64,000 nucleotides of DNA from assembly GCF_900111375.1 (NCBI RefSeq), contig NZ_FOHB01000003.1:186001-250000 (forward strand), read 5' to 3'. The notes below the pieces were generated by a model. It was not told where the DNA came from and did not search any database. It worked only from the letters and a program-made list of their open reading frames with translations. The DNA is from Pedococcus cremeus. GTDB lineage: Bacteria; Actinomycetota; Actinomycetes; Actinomycetales; Dermatophilaceae. Position 1 is the stretch's first letter. Each line of letters begins with the position of its first letter. This document shows positions 25,173-34,212 of the stretch, in pieces. The translations under genes and the position numbers were made by a program.

Positions 25173-25231
25173 CGCGTCAGTCTCTCATCACCGACGGGCA
25201 GGTCCGAACTCGCCGACCGGCCGCACCGAGC

Positions 25232-26188
25232 TCACCGACCGGCAGGTCCGAACGGCGCCAGCGGCGGCCCCTGCACGCCGGCCGCGTCGAAGGCGGCCTT
25301 GACGCGCTCGCGGATCTCCCGGGAGACGCCGTACTGCTGCTCGGGCGCGGTCTTCGCCAGCACCCGGATCGTCACGGCGGTGCCGCTGACCGACTCGACC
25401 CCGAGCACCTGCGGCTCGTCGAGCAGCTTGTCCTTCCACTCCGGCTCCTCGTCGAGGCGGTGAACGACGTCGCGGATGAGCGGGATGACCTTCTCGAGGT
25501 TCTCGGCGTAGCTCACCGGGATGTCGACGAGCGCCGTTGACCAGCCCTGGCTCTTGTTGCCGATCCGGATGATCTCGCCGTTGCGGACGTACCAGACGAC
25601 ACCGCTGCCGTCGCGCAGCCGGGTCACCCGCAGGGAGACCTCCTCAACCGTGCCGACCGCCTCACCGGTGTCGACGATGTCGCCGACGCCGTACTGGTCC
25701 TCGAGGATCATGAAGATGCCCGACAGGAAGTCCTTGACTAGGCTCTGGGCACCGAAACCGAGGGCGACGCCTCCGACACCGGCGGTGGCGAGCACCGGGG
25801 CCAGGTCGATGCCGAGGGTCGACATGATCGTCAGCGCGGTGATGAGCGTGACGGCGATGGTGACGACGTTGCGCAGAAGCGACCCCATGGTCAGGGTGCG
25901 CTGCTTGTGCCGCTCGTGGGCGATGCCCGTGGCCGAGTTGAGCACCCGGCTCGCCCGCCCGCCCTGCTTCTCGCGCCGGGCGTCGGCCTTGGCCAGGGTG
26001 ACGTCGACGACCCGGTCGATGGAGCGGTTCAGCATCCACCGCACCACCACAGCAGCGAGCAGCGTCACCAGCACCATCAGGGGCCAACCGGTGAACCACT
26101 CCCACACGCTCTCGGGGGTCACCGCGGAGAGGGACTCCACGACTTGGTCCAGCACCAGGCTCAACGTCATGCGGGCCATTGTTCCCAT
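25232..26188 (-). CDS. MscS-type mechanosensitive channel
   Basis: 318 aa. N-terminal transmembrane helix (PLMVLVTLLAAVVVRWML), a further segment (VVTIAVTLITALTIMSTLGI), then the pore helix LATAGVGGVALGFGAQSLVKDFLSGIFM and the beta domain DQYGVGDIVDTGEAVGTVEEVSLRVTRLRD, both diagnostic of MscS. It releases solutes upon hypo-osmotic shock. Three in-frame ATGs are possible (26188, 26179, 26170); GGAGGG supports the first. Confidence 0.92.
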   Translation of the reverse strand: MGTMARMTLSLVLDQVVESLSAVTPESVWEWFTGWPLMVLVTLLAAVVVRWMLNRSIDRVVDVTLAKADARREKQGGRASRVLNSATGIAHERHKQRTLTMGSLLRNVVTIAVTLITALTIMSTLGIDLAPVLATAGVGGVALGFGAQSLVKDFLSGIFMILEDQYGVGDIVDTGEAVGTVEEVSLRVTRLRDGSGVVWYVRNGEIIRIGNKSQGWSTALVDIPVSYAENLEKVIPLIRDVVHRLDEEPEWKDKLLDEPQVLGVESVSGTAVTIRVLAKTAPEQQYGVSREIRERVKAAFDAAGVQGPPLAPFGPAGR

Positions 26189-26313
26189 GACCGGGGTGTC
26201 CCTCCGAAACGGGCACGCCCAGCGGGCACGGCACTGTGAACGGACTCACCATGGAGCGCCGTCCCCGGCGCCACCCACACTCCACCAACCCGCCACCAAC
26301 ACCGGGTATGCCG

Positions 26314-26354
26314 GACGCGCACCACCCGGGGCGGGTGCCCGGATGGTGCGCGTC
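26314..26354 (-). terminator. Terminator of pepN
   Basis: A 17-bp stem (26314-26330 with 26338-26354), 16 pairs plus one C-A mismatch, around a 7-nt loop. It lies 70 bp past the pepN stop on the minus strand and just after a GTATGCCG octamer (26306). Confidence 0.75.
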
Positions 26355-26423
26355 GGCGTGGTGGTGCTGGTCCCGTGGAGGTCGGCCCTGGTGGACCAGG
26401 CCTTGTCGATCGGGCCTTGTCGG

Positions 26424-28982
26424 TCAGCCCTGCTGACCGGCCGCGTCGCGCTCCTGCGCCCGCAGGGCGCGGCCGATGCTGTCGCGGTTCTCCGACACGA
26501 GGCGGACCAGCGCGGCCGGGGCCTCGCGGTTGGCGTCGAGCCAGGCCTGGGTCGCCTCGAGCAGCTCACGGTTGGCCAGGGCCGCCGGGTAGAACTGCTG
26601 GACGATGCCCTCGGCGATGGCGTGGGTCCGCTTCTCCCACACGTCGAGCAGCATGGCGTGGTACTTCTCGACGTAGGGCTGCAGCACCGACGGGTCGACC
26701 GCCCGGCCGAAGCCCAGGCTGGTGGCGTCGAGCACGCTGTTGGGCAGCTCGTCCGACTCGACACCGGCCGCCCACGCCGCCGCCTTGGCCCCGGCGCTGG
26801 GACGCGCCGCCAGGGCACGTGCCTCGCGCTCCCGGCCCGTGGACGTGTTGTCGCGCTCGCGCTCGGCCCGGATCTCCTCCTCCGACGCGGCCCCCGCGGC
26901 GGCCATCGAGGTCAGCAGCGTCCAGCGCATCTCGGTGTCGATGGCCAGGCCCTCGAGCACCTCGGTGCCCTCGAGCAGGGCACGCGCGTAGGCGGCGTCC
27001 TCCGCGGAGTTGAGCATCGCGGCAAACGCGGTCACCAGCTGGAGCTGGGCGTCGCTGCCGGGCTCGGCCCGGGTGGCGAGCTCCTTGAGCGCCGCCACGG
27101 TGCGCGCGAGGCTCTCGTCGCGGTGCTCCGGGGCGAGGTACATCGCCACGGTGGTCTGCAGCTGGCCGAGGAGGGTGCGCAGCAGGGTCGAGTCGGTCTC
27201 GCCCGGCAGCGAGGCCAGCACGAGGTCGACGAAGGCGCGGCCGGGCGTCTCGGCGTCGCGGGTCATGTCCCACGCGGCACCCAGCACCAGCGCACGCGGC
27301 AGGCTGTCCTGGAAGCCGCGGGGGTGGGCCAGCGCGGTGGCCAGCGACCGCTCGTCGAGGCGGATCTTGGCGTAGGCCAGGTCGTCGTCGTTGACGAGCA
27401 GCAGGTCCGGCTGGGCCCTGCCGACGAGCTCGGGGATGTCGGTGCTCTCTCCGTCGACGTCGAGCTCGAGGCGGTCGGTGCGCACGAGGGCGTCGCCCTC
27501 CACGGCATACAGGCCCACCGCGAGGCGGTGCGGCCGCAGCGTCTCGTAGCCCTCGGCGTACGTCTGCACGATGCGGGCGGAGGTCACGACGCCCTGGTCG
27601 TCGACCTCGACCTCCGGGCGCAGGGTGTTGACGCCGGCGGTCTCGAGCCAGAGCTTGCTCCAGGTGTCGAGGTCGCGGCCCGAAGTGGCGGCGAGCTCGT
27701 CCAGCAGGTCGGAGAGGGTGGTGTTGCCCCACGCGTGCTTGGCGAAGTAGGCGCGCAGGCCGGCCACGAACGGCTCACGGCCGACGTAGGCGACCAGCTG
27801 CTTGAGCACCGAGGCGCCCTTGGCGTAGGTGATGCCGTCGAAGTTGACCTCGACGTCCTCGAGGTCGCGGATCGGCGCCACGATCGGGTGCGTCGACGAG
27901 AGCTGGTCCTGCCGGTAGGCCCAGGCCTTCTCGGAGGTGCCGAACGTGGTCCAGGCGGTCTCCCACTGGGTGGCCTCGGCCTGGCAGGTCGTGGAGGCCC
28001 ACTCGGCGAACGACTCGTTGAGCCACAGGTCGTTCCACCACTTCATCGTCACGAGGTTGCCGAACCACATGTGGGCCAGCTCGTGCAGGATCGTCAGCGC
28101 GCGGCGCTCGATGATCGCCTCGGTGACCTTGGCGCGGAAGACGTAGATCTCGTTGATGGTGACCGCGCCGGCGTTCTCCATCGCGCCCATGTTGTACTCC
28201 GGCGTGAACAGCTGGTCGTACTTGGCGAACGGGTACTCGCTGTCGAACTCGTTCTCGAAGAACGCGAAGCCGCGCTTGGTGCAGTCGAAGATGTTGTCGG
28301 CGTCGAGGTGCTGCAGCATCGACTTGCGGCAGAAGATGCCCAGCGGCACGGTGCCCTTGCGGGTCTCGACCTCGTCGCGCACCACGGCGTACGGGCCGGC
28401 CACGAGCGCGGTGATGTAGCAGGACATCCGCGGGGTCGCCTCGAAGGCCCACGTCGCCACGCCGTCACGCACGGGGGTCGGCTCCGGTGTGGGGGAGTTG
28501 GAGACGACCTCCCAGTGGCTGGGCGCGGTGACCGTGAAGGCGTAGGTCGCCTTCAGGTCGGGCTGCTCGAAGACCGCGAACATGCGTCGGCAGTCGGCCA
28601 CCTCGAACTGCGAGTAGAGGTAGACCTCGTCGTCGACCGGGTCGACGAAGCGGTGCAGGCCCTCGCCCGTGTTCATGTACAGGGCGGTCGCGTCGATGGT
28701 GAGCTCGTTCTGCGCGGCCAGCTCCGGGAGCTGGATGCGGACGCCGTCGAAGTGCGTTGCCGGGTCGAGCTGCTCGCCGTTGAGGGTGATCGACTGCACG
28801 GACTCGGCGATGAGGTCGATGAAGGTGGAGGTGCCCGGCTCGGGGCTGGAGAAGGTCACCGTCGTGGTGCTGCGGAAGGTCTTCTCGGAGGTGGTCAGGT
28901 CGAGCGCGACGTCGTAGTGGTCGACGCTCACGAGCGCGGCACGGGCGATGGCCTCGTCGCGCGTCAGGTTCTTGCCGGGCAA
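26424..28982 (-). CDS. pepN: Aminopeptidase N (M1)
   Basis: 852 aa M1 zinc aminopeptidase. GAMENAG exopeptidase motif, HELAHMWFGNLVT with downstream NESFAEWAST Glu as third zinc ligand, and a long C-terminal ERAP1-like domain. It cleaves N-terminal residues of peptides in the cytosol. The TTG at 28982 is preferred over the ATG at 29021: AGGAG lies 6 nt upstream and the protein then starts with the family sequence KNLTRDEAIARAALV. Divergent from the DsbA-like gene, as in other actinobacteria. Confidence 0.94.
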   Translation of the reverse strand: MPGKNLTRDEAIARAALVSVDHYDVALDLTTSEKTFRSTTTVTFSSPEPGTSTFIDLIAESVQSITLNGEQLDPATHFDGVRIQLPELAAQNELTIDATALYMNTGEGLHRFVDPVDDEVYLYSQFEVADCRRMFAVFEQPDLKATYAFTVTAPSHWEVVSNSPTPEPTPVRDGVATWAFEATPRMSCYITALVAGPYAVVRDEVETRKGTVPLGIFCRKSMLQHLDADNIFDCTKRGFAFFENEFDSEYPFAKYDQLFTPEYNMGAMENAGAVTINEIYVFRAKVTEAIIERRALTILHELAHMWFGNLVTMKWWNDLWLNESFAEWASTTCQAEATQWETAWTTFGTSEKAWAYRQDQLSSTHPIVAPIRDLEDVEVNFDGITYAKGASVLKQLVAYVGREPFVAGLRAYFAKHAWGNTTLSDLLDELAATSGRDLDTWSKLWLETAGVNTLRPEVEVDDQGVVTSARIVQTYAEGYETLRPHRLAVGLYAVEGDALVRTDRLELDVDGESTDIPELVGRAQPDLLLVNDDDLAYAKIRLDERSLATALAHPRGFQDSLPRALVLGAAWDMTRDAETPGRAFVDLVLASLPGETDSTLLRTLLGQLQTTVAMYLAPEHRDESLARTVAALKELATRAEPGSDAQLQLVTAFAAMLNSAEDAAYARALLEGTEVLEGLAIDTEMRWTLLTSMAAAGAASEEEIRAERERDNTSTGREREARALAARPSAGAKAAAWAAGVESDELPNSVLDATSLGFGRAVDPSVLQPYVEKYHAMLLDVWEKRTHAIAEGIVQQFYPAALANRELLEATQAWLDANREAPAALVRLVSENRDSIGRALRAQERDAAGQQG

Positions 28983-29161
28983 GGAAGTCTCCTGGTGGTT
29001 GTGACGTGGGATGGCGGCCATCTTGGCACGGCGGTCAGGAGACCGTCAGGCACTGGTCAAGCAAGGACAGGCGACCGACGCCCGAGCCGTGCCGGGGCCC
29101 GGCGGACCGGGACACCCGCTCCAAAGGGCGCCTTCGGCGCCAAGTGGCAGAATAGGGACAC

Positions 29162-29821
29162 GTGAGCACATCGATCAGCAACGAGAACAGCACCGAGAAG
29201 ACCAGCACGACGGGCACCGCCCGATCCGCTGCCGAGTTCTGGTTCGACCCGCTCTGCCCCTGGGCCTGGATGACCTCGCGGTGGATGACGGAGGTCGAGA
29301 AGGTCCGCCCCGTCGACGTGACGTGGTCGCAGATGAGCCTGTCGGTCCTCAACGAGGGCCGCGACCTGCCCGAGGACTACCGCGAGCTCATGGACCGCGG
29401 CTGGGGCCCGGTGCGCGTCATCGCCGCCGCAGCCCGCCAGTACGGCGACAAGGTCGTCAAGCCGCTGTACGACGCCATGGGCACCCGGATCCACGTCGAG
29501 GACAACAAGGACTTCGACGCCGTCATCGCCGCAGCCCTCGACGAGGTGGGCCTCGACCCCGAGCTCGCCGGGTTCGCCGACAGCGACGAGGTGGACGACC
29601 TGCTCCGGGCCAGCCACCAGCGCGCCATCGACCTGGTCGGCGACGACGTGGGCACCCCGGTGGTGGCCGTGAACGGCATCGCGTTCTTCGGTCCGGTGGT
29701 CAGCCCGGCCCCCAAGGGCGAGGACGCGGGACGACTCTGGGACGGTTGTGTCCTGGTGGCCGGCACGCAGGGCTTCTTCGAGCTCAAGCGCAGCCGGACC
29801 GTAGGCCCGATCTTCGACTAG
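29162..29821 (+). CDS. DsbA-like mycothiol-dependent oxidoreductase family protein
   Basis: 219 aa thioredoxin-fold (DsbA/FrnE-like) protein. The active-site region reads DPLCPWAW (about 29-36), and VDDLLRASHQRAI and GTPVVAVNG (cis-Pro loop) follow. Family members near pepN/rpiB in mycobacteria (Rv2466c) use mycothiol to reduce substrates. Here the second Cys of CPxC is Ala, so only a single-Cys mechanism is possible. GTG start; probably co-transcribed with rpiB. Confidence 0.85.
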   Translation: MSTSISNENSTEKTSTTGTARSAAEFWFDPLCPWAWMTSRWMTEVEKVRPVDVTWSQMSLSVLNEGRDLPEDYRELMDRGWGPVRVIAAAARQYGDKVVKPLYDAMGTRIHVEDNKDFDAVIAAALDEVGLDPELAGFADSDEVDDLLRASHQRAIDLVGDDVGTPVVAVNGIAFFGPVVSPAPKGEDAGRLWDGCVLVAGTQGFFELKRSRTVGPIFD

Positions 29822-29831
29822 GAGTACCCCC

Positions 29832-30311
29832 ATGCGCGTCCACATCGGCGGCGACCACGCGGCATACGAGCTGCTGGGCGAGCTCGTGCCCTTCCTCGAG
29901 GAGGAGGGGCACGAGGTGACCAACCACGGCCCGCACGACTACGACGCGCAGGACGACTACCCCGTCTTCTGCCTCCGTACGGCGGAGGCCGTCGCCGCCG
30001 ACCCGGGCTCGCTCGGCATCGTGCTGGGCGGTTCGGGCAACGGTGAGCAGATGGCCGCCAACAAGGTCGCGGGCATCCGCGCAGCGCTCTGCTACAACGA
30101 GGAGCTGGCGCGGCTGGCGCGGGAGCACAACGACGCGCTCGTGCTCTCGATCGGCGCACGCATGAACAGCGCCGACGAGGCCAGAGCCATGGTGCGGGTC
30201 TTCCTCGGCACGGAGTACTCCGGGGAGACCCGCCACCAGCGGCGCATCGACATGCTGAGCGCCTACGAGGAGTCGGGCACCCTTCCGCCACTCCCGGGTT
30301 CTGTGGATTGA
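29832..30311 (+). CDS. rpiB: Ribose-5-phosphate isomerase B
   Basis: 159 aa, RpiB family: MRVHIGGDHAAYEL (substrate-binding Asp-His), the anion loop GSGNGEQMAANKVAGIRAA (about 67-85) and GARMNS. It interconverts ribose-5-P and ribulose-5-P. The mycobacterial-type pattern lacks a Cys in the GSGNG loop; Glu in GNGEQ is the likely base. 10 nt after the DsbA-like gene. Confidence 0.95.
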   Translation: MRVHIGGDHAAYELLGELVPFLEEEGHEVTNHGPHDYDAQDDYPVFCLRTAEAVAADPGSLGIVLGGSGNGEQMAANKVAGIRAALCYNEELARLAREHNDALVLSIGARMNSADEARAMVRVFLGTEYSGETRHQRRIDMLSAYEESGTLPPLPGSVD

Positions 30312-30425
30312 TCGGGGGGTCCGTGCGCACGGTCACTAGGCTGTGCGGACGCACGCGGTTCAGAGGTGGAGCCGTTGTGAGAGTCATCCCGGGGGAGTGC
30401 CGGCCGTTGCAGAGGTGCCTGAGAC

Positions 30426-31541
30426 GTGGAAGTCCATAGCGAGGTGTTGGCCCGGCGGCGGCTGACCACCCGGCTGCAGCGGTACCTCCGCTCGCACCCC
30501 ACCGCCATCTGGACCCGGGCCGTGCAACCGACCACCGCGGCGCTGCTCTGCGGCGGTGTGCTGGTGACGACCGTGGCGATGGGCGCCTGGCCGGACGTCC
30601 TGCCGTTCTCGTCCCTCATCCCGTTCGCCGTCCTCGCCGGGCTGCTGCTCCGGCCGGGGCTGCTCGCAGTGGTCGACGCCGTCATCATGGCCTGCGCGAC
30701 GGTGGTGGCGCTGGCGCGCACCGACGGCGACCTCCTCGTGTACCTCAACGCCCTCGTGGTGCTGGCAGTCGTCATGGTCATCATGTTCACGGTCGCGACG
30801 TCCCGTGCCCGCCTCGGCGTCCAGGGCACCCTGGGGGAGACCATGCTGGTCGACCTGCGCGACCGGCTGCGCACCCAGGGCGAGCTGCCCGACCTGCCGC
30901 GCGAGTGGGGCGCCGAGCAGTGTGTGCTCTCGGCCTACGGTGACTCGTTCTCCGGCGACTTCGTGGTGACGAGCAAGACCGACGGGTACCTCGAGATCGC
31001 CCTCGTCGACGTCTCCGGCAAGGGCGTCGCGGCGGGCACCCGGTCGCTGCTGCTCTCCGGTGCCTTCGGTGGCCTCCTCGGCTCCATGCCGGTCGACCGG
31101 TTCCTCCCTGCCGCCAACGCCTACCTGCTGCGCCAGCAGTGGGACGAAGGGTTCGCCACAGCGGTGCACGCCTTCGTCGACCTCGAGACCGGCGCCTTCA
31201 GCATCGGGTCGGCCGGCCACCCACCCGTGGCGCGGTTCTCCGCCGGATCGGGCCGCTGGCAGATGCTCGAGGCCGTGGAGGGCCCGGTGCTCGGCGTCAA
31301 CGAGGGAGTCGGTTTCCCCCGCACGACCGGACTGCTGCAGCGCGGCGACGCCCTGCTGCTCTACACCGACGGCGTCATCGAGACCCGCAACCGCGCCCTC
31401 GGCGACGGCATCGACCGGATGCTCGGCACCGCCGAGCGCATGATCACCCGCGGGTTCGAGGGCATGGCCGAGCGCATGTGCGTCTCGGCACGAGCCGGCG
31501 AGACGGACGACCGCGCCGCGGTCATCGTCTGGCGCCGCTGA
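30426..31541 (+). CDS. Membrane-bound PP2C (SpoIIE/RsbU) phosphatase
   Basis: 371 aa. Three to four N-terminal membrane segments (about 36-125: TTAALLCGGVLVTTVAMGAW, LIPFAVLAGLLLRPGLLAVV, LVVLAVVMVIMFTVA), then a PPM phosphatase domain (YGDSFSGDFV, ALVDVSGKGVAAG, GHPPVARF, LLLYTDGVIETRN). These metal-dependent phosphatases usually act on STAS proteins in sigma-factor partner-switching. A STAS gene lies about 2.7 kb downstream at 34213. GTG start. Confidence 0.9.
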   Translation: MEVHSEVLARRRLTTRLQRYLRSHPTAIWTRAVQPTTAALLCGGVLVTTVAMGAWPDVLPFSSLIPFAVLAGLLLRPGLLAVVDAVIMACATVVALARTDGDLLVYLNALVVLAVVMVIMFTVATSRARLGVQGTLGETMLVDLRDRLRTQGELPDLPREWGAEQCVLSAYGDSFSGDFVVTSKTDGYLEIALVDVSGKGVAAGTRSLLLSGAFGGLLGSMPVDRFLPAANAYLLRQQWDEGFATAVHAFVDLETGAFSIGSAGHPPVARFSAGSGRWQMLEAVEGPVLGVNEGVGFPRTTGLLQRGDALLLYTDGVIETRNRALGDGIDRMLGTAERMITRGFEGMAERMCVSARAGETDDRAAVIVWRR

Positions 31542-31628
31542 GGCAGCACCCGCTCGTCTCGAGGCGCTGAGGCCTGCCGAGGCCAGGGATCGGCTGGGGA
31601 GAGACCGCCGAGCCGGCGGCCGCTGGGG

Positions 31629-32156
31629 TCAGGCCGCCGAGGCGGTCGCCTTGGAGCGGGACGAGCGGCGGGTCAGGTCGGCGCAGTCGAGGCAGATGTC
31701 CTCGGGCACCAGCCCGGCGCGCATCAGCAGCCCGAAGAGGACGCAGCCGACGCAGAACCCGAAGAACGCCTCGAGCGCCGGGAAGACGACCATGACCACC
31801 CCGATGACGAGCACCGCGACCCCGGCCGCGGTGGACCCGGTCAGGGCGCCCACCAGGCCGAGCATCGCGGCAGCCGCCGTCATGACCGCTCCGATGGAGG
31901 CGGCGAACCGCTTCGGCGGCCCTGCGGTGTAGCGCGGCGCCGTGGCCAGGCGCGGGCGCACGAAACGCTGCACGGAGCGCGCGAGCGGGCTCGCGGAGGG
32001 GCCCCAGCCGGCACGCAGGACGAACTCGGCCGCGAGCACGGCATACAGCCACCACCACCCGGTGGCCAGCGCGAGGGTGGACACGACGAGCACGCCGCCG
32101 GCGATGAGCCGGACGGTCACGTCGTCGACGATGCTGGGGAAGCGGGAGATGCGCAC
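31629..32156 (-). CDS. DUF4395 family membrane protein
   Basis: 175 aa with 4 hydrophobic segments and the conserved FFGFCVGCVLFGLLMRAGLVP near the end, plus CLDCADL, giving paired Cys motifs (CVGC and CLDC). This family often accompanies thioredoxin-fold proteins. GTG start. A perfect 6-bp inverted repeat lies 18 bp upstream. Confidence 0.82.
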   Translation of the reverse strand: MRISRFPSIVDDVTVRLIAGGVLVVSTLALATGWWWLYAVLAAEFVLRAGWGPSASPLARSVQRFVRPRLATAPRYTAGPPKRFAASIGAVMTAAAAMLGLVGALTGSTAAGVAVLVIGVVMVVFPALEAFFGFCVGCVLFGLLMRAGLVPEDICLDCADLTRRSSRSKATASAA

Positions 32157-32173
32157 ACAGCATTATCGCCCGC

Positions 32174-32188
32174 ATAACCCTCGGTTAT
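32174..32188. promoter_or_regulatory. Candidate operator (ATAACC/GGTTAT)
   Basis: ATAACCCTCGGTTAT: perfect 6-bp arms around CTC, between the divergent DUF4395 gene (start 32156) and trmB (start near 32244), in an AT-rich 40 bp. It may serve either promoter; the regulator is unknown. Confidence 0.45.
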
Positions 32189-32243
32189 TCCCAAGCGGTG
32201 CCTCCTTCTCGCGATCCGGACACGAGCGCCGCGTGACCTACCC

Positions 32244-32951
32244 TTGTCGCCCGTGACCGGACCCTCGACCCCTGTGACCGGCCCAGCCGCGCCGGCGACC
32301 GAGCCCGCGCGGGTGCGCACCTACAACGCCCGTCGTGGCCGGTTGTCGCCGCTCACCCAGAGCCGGCTCGACGAGCTGGTGCCCCGCCACGGCATACCGG
32401 ACGGTCCGTTGGAGCCGGAGGTGGCGTTCGGGCGCCGCGCGCCCGTCGTGCTCGACATCGGGTGCGGCCACGGGGCCGCCGCCATCGGGTATGCCGTGGC
32501 GCACCCCGGGCACGACGTGCTCGCCGTCGACGTGCACTCGCCGGGGGTGGCGCGGATGCTGGCCGCCGCGGACGCACGCGGGGTGCACAACCTGTGGGCG
32601 CACATCGGCGACGCGGTCGCCCTGCTGGACCAGCGGATCGCCTCGCGGTCGCTGCACGCGGTGCACCTGTTCTTCCCCGACCCCTGGCCGAAGACCCGGC
32701 ACCTCAAGCGGCGCTTCATCAGCGAGCACACCCTCGACCTCATCGCCGACCGCCTGGCCCCGGACGGCGAGCTGCTGGTGGCCACGGACCACGCGTCCTA
32801 CGCCACCCACGCGCTCGACGAGCTGCGCGCCCACCCCGCGTTCGAGGTGGCGGAGGTCAGCCGGCCGGAGTGGCGGCCTCGGGACGGGTTCGAGGCCAAG
32901 GGCCTGGCCGCAGGCAGGGCGGTGACCGACCTGCGGGCCGTGCTGCGCTGA
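32244..32951 (+). CDS. trmB: tRNA (guanine-N7-)-methyltransferase
   Basis: 235 aa. SAM-binding VLDIGCGHGAAAIGYA (about 70-85), AVDVHSPGV, and the diagnostic LFFPDPWPKTRHLKRR (about 142-157), then DHASYATHALD. It methylates G46 of tRNA. Start uncertain: TTG 32244 or GTG 32253, neither with a clear ribosome site, so the first 20 Pro/Thr-rich residues are weakly supported. Confidence 0.93.
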   Translation: MSPVTGPSTPVTGPAAPATEPARVRTYNARRGRLSPLTQSRLDELVPRHGIPDGPLEPEVAFGRRAPVVLDIGCGHGAAAIGYAVAHPGHDVLAVDVHSPGVARMLAAADARGVHNLWAHIGDAVALLDQRIASRSLHAVHLFFPDPWPKTRHLKRRFISEHTLDLIADRLAPDGELLVATDHASYATHALDELRAHPAFEVAEVSRPEWRPRDGFEAKGLAAGRAVTDLRAVLR

Positions 32952-32976
32952 GCGGCGGGCCGCCTACGATCGCCCC

Positions 32977-33036
32977 ATGGCACTTAGAGCGGGTCGGCCG
33001 CGCGGTCGGACCTCCCTGCGGGGAGCGCAGCGCTGA
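32977..33036 (+). CDS. Possible 19-aa leader peptide coupled to the CDF gene
   Basis: ATG at 32977 opens 19 codons (MALRAGRPRGRTSLRGAQR) ending TGA at 33034-33036, overlapping the CDF start (TGATG). Arg-rich and too short for gene callers. It could couple translation to the exporter or be chance; no ribosome site precedes it. Confidence 0.35.
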   Translation: MALRAGRPRGRTSLRGAQR

Positions 33037-33953
33037 TGGGCGCCGGCCACGGCCACGGTGCGGTCTCTGCCACCGGGCAGCACCGGAGCCGCCTCGTGGT
33101 CGCGCTGTGCATCGCCCTGGCGATCATGGTCGTCGAGGTCGTGGGTGGCCTGGTGTCCGGGTCGCTGGCCCTCCTGGCCGACGCCGGGCACATGCTCACC
33201 GACGCCGCCGGCGTCGGCCTCGCGCTGCTCGCCGCCACGTTCGCGGCGCGGCCGGCGACCCCCGAGCGCACCTTCGGGTACCACCGGCTGGAGATCCTGG
33301 CCGCCGTCGTCAACGCCCTGCTGCTGTTCGGCGTCGCCGGCTTCGTGCTCGTCGAGGCGGTGCGCCGGCTGGCCGCCCCGCCCGAGGTCTCCTCGGGTCT
33401 CATGCTGGTCGTCGCCGTCGTCGGCCTCGTCGCCAACACGGTGTCGCTGCTGGTCCTGCGCGGGGGGCACACGGAGTCCCTCAACGTGCGCGGCGCCTAC
33501 CTCGAGGTGCTCGGCGACCTGCTGGGCTCAGCCGCGGTCATCGTGGCCGCGGTGGTCGTCGCGCTCACCGGTTACGCCCGGGCCGACGCCATCGCCTCGG
33601 CGCTGATCGGCCTGATGATCCTGCCGCGCACCTGGGGCCTGCTCCGCGAGGCCGTCGACGTGCTGCTCGAGGCGACCCCGAGGGGAGTCGACCTGGCCTC
33701 GGTGCGCGGGCACCTGCTGTCGACCCCGGGGGTCATCGACGTGCACGACCTGCACGCCTGGACGATCACCAGCGGTATGCCGGTGCTGTCGGCACACGTC
33801 GTCGTGGAGCGGCAGATCCTGGCCGCCGGAGGTGGCGGCCAGCTGCTCGACCAGCTGTGCCAGTGCCTGTCGGGCCACTTCGACGTCGAGCACTGCACCT
33901 TCCAGCTGGAGGAGCCGGCCCACCGCGAGCACGAGCACGCGCACCACGCCTGA
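33036..33953 (+). CDS. Cation diffusion facilitator (zinc-type) exporter
   Basis: 305 aa with 6 transmembrane helices. TM2 carries ADAGHMLTDAAGVG (HxxxD metal site), and the C-terminal domain has DVHDLHAWTITSG. Short His-rich ends (GHGHGA at the start, HREHEHAHH at the end) support Zn/Cd binding. It exports divalent metal against H+. The ATG overlaps the stop of the tiny upstream ORF. Confidence 0.92.
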   Translation: MGAGHGHGAVSATGQHRSRLVVALCIALAIMVVEVVGGLVSGSLALLADAGHMLTDAAGVGLALLAATFAARPATPERTFGYHRLEILAAVVNALLLFGVAGFVLVEAVRRLAAPPEVSSGLMLVVAVVGLVANTVSLLVLRGGHTESLNVRGAYLEVLGDLLGSAAVIVAAVVVALTGYARADAIASALIGLMILPRTWGLLREAVDVLLEATPRGVDLASVRGHLLSTPGVIDVHDLHAWTITSGMPVLSAHVVVERQILAAGGGGQLLDQLCQCLSGHFDVEHCTFQLEEPAHREHEHAHHA

Positions 33954-33980
33954 GGCGGCCGGGGACGTCGCATCCCTCCG

Positions 33981-34040
33981 GTGCTCGCCGTCGTGCCTAG
34001 CTCATCGCCGTCGTGCCTAGCTCGTCGCTGTCGTGCCTAG
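33981..34040. repeat. 20-bp tandem repeat, 3 copies
   Basis: Unit CTCATCGCCGTCGTGCCTAG. Copies end at 34000, 34020 and 34040, the first diverged at its start, each ending GTCGTGCCTAG. It lies just after the CDF gene in a 259-bp gap. A second array of the same period (20011-20100) has unrelated sequence. Confidence 0.8.
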
Positions 34041-34149
34041 GTCAAGAGACCGAGGCACCGAACCGCTCTCCCGGGCACCATGGGCGGACGACGTCCAGCA
34101 GTGGGCTGTCCGCAGCCGGTCATGACGATCATGCCCGGTTCCGCGGACG

Positions 34150-34182
34150 CTTCCACGGCTCCGGACCTCGCGGCCGTGGAAG
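34150..34182 (+). terminator. Hairpin between CDF and STAS genes
   Basis: Perfect 10-bp stem CTTCCACGGC / GCCGTGGAAG (34150-34159, 34173-34182) with a 13-nt loop, 30 nt upstream of the STAS start. It could terminate readthrough from the CDF gene or structure the STAS leader. Confidence 0.5.
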
Positions 34183-34212
34183 TGGCGAAGTACGAGGTCG
34201 GAGGGTGATCCG

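Noticed and set aside
30384-31220. 278-codon minus-strand frame
   Set aside because: Antisense shadow of the PP2C phosphatase.
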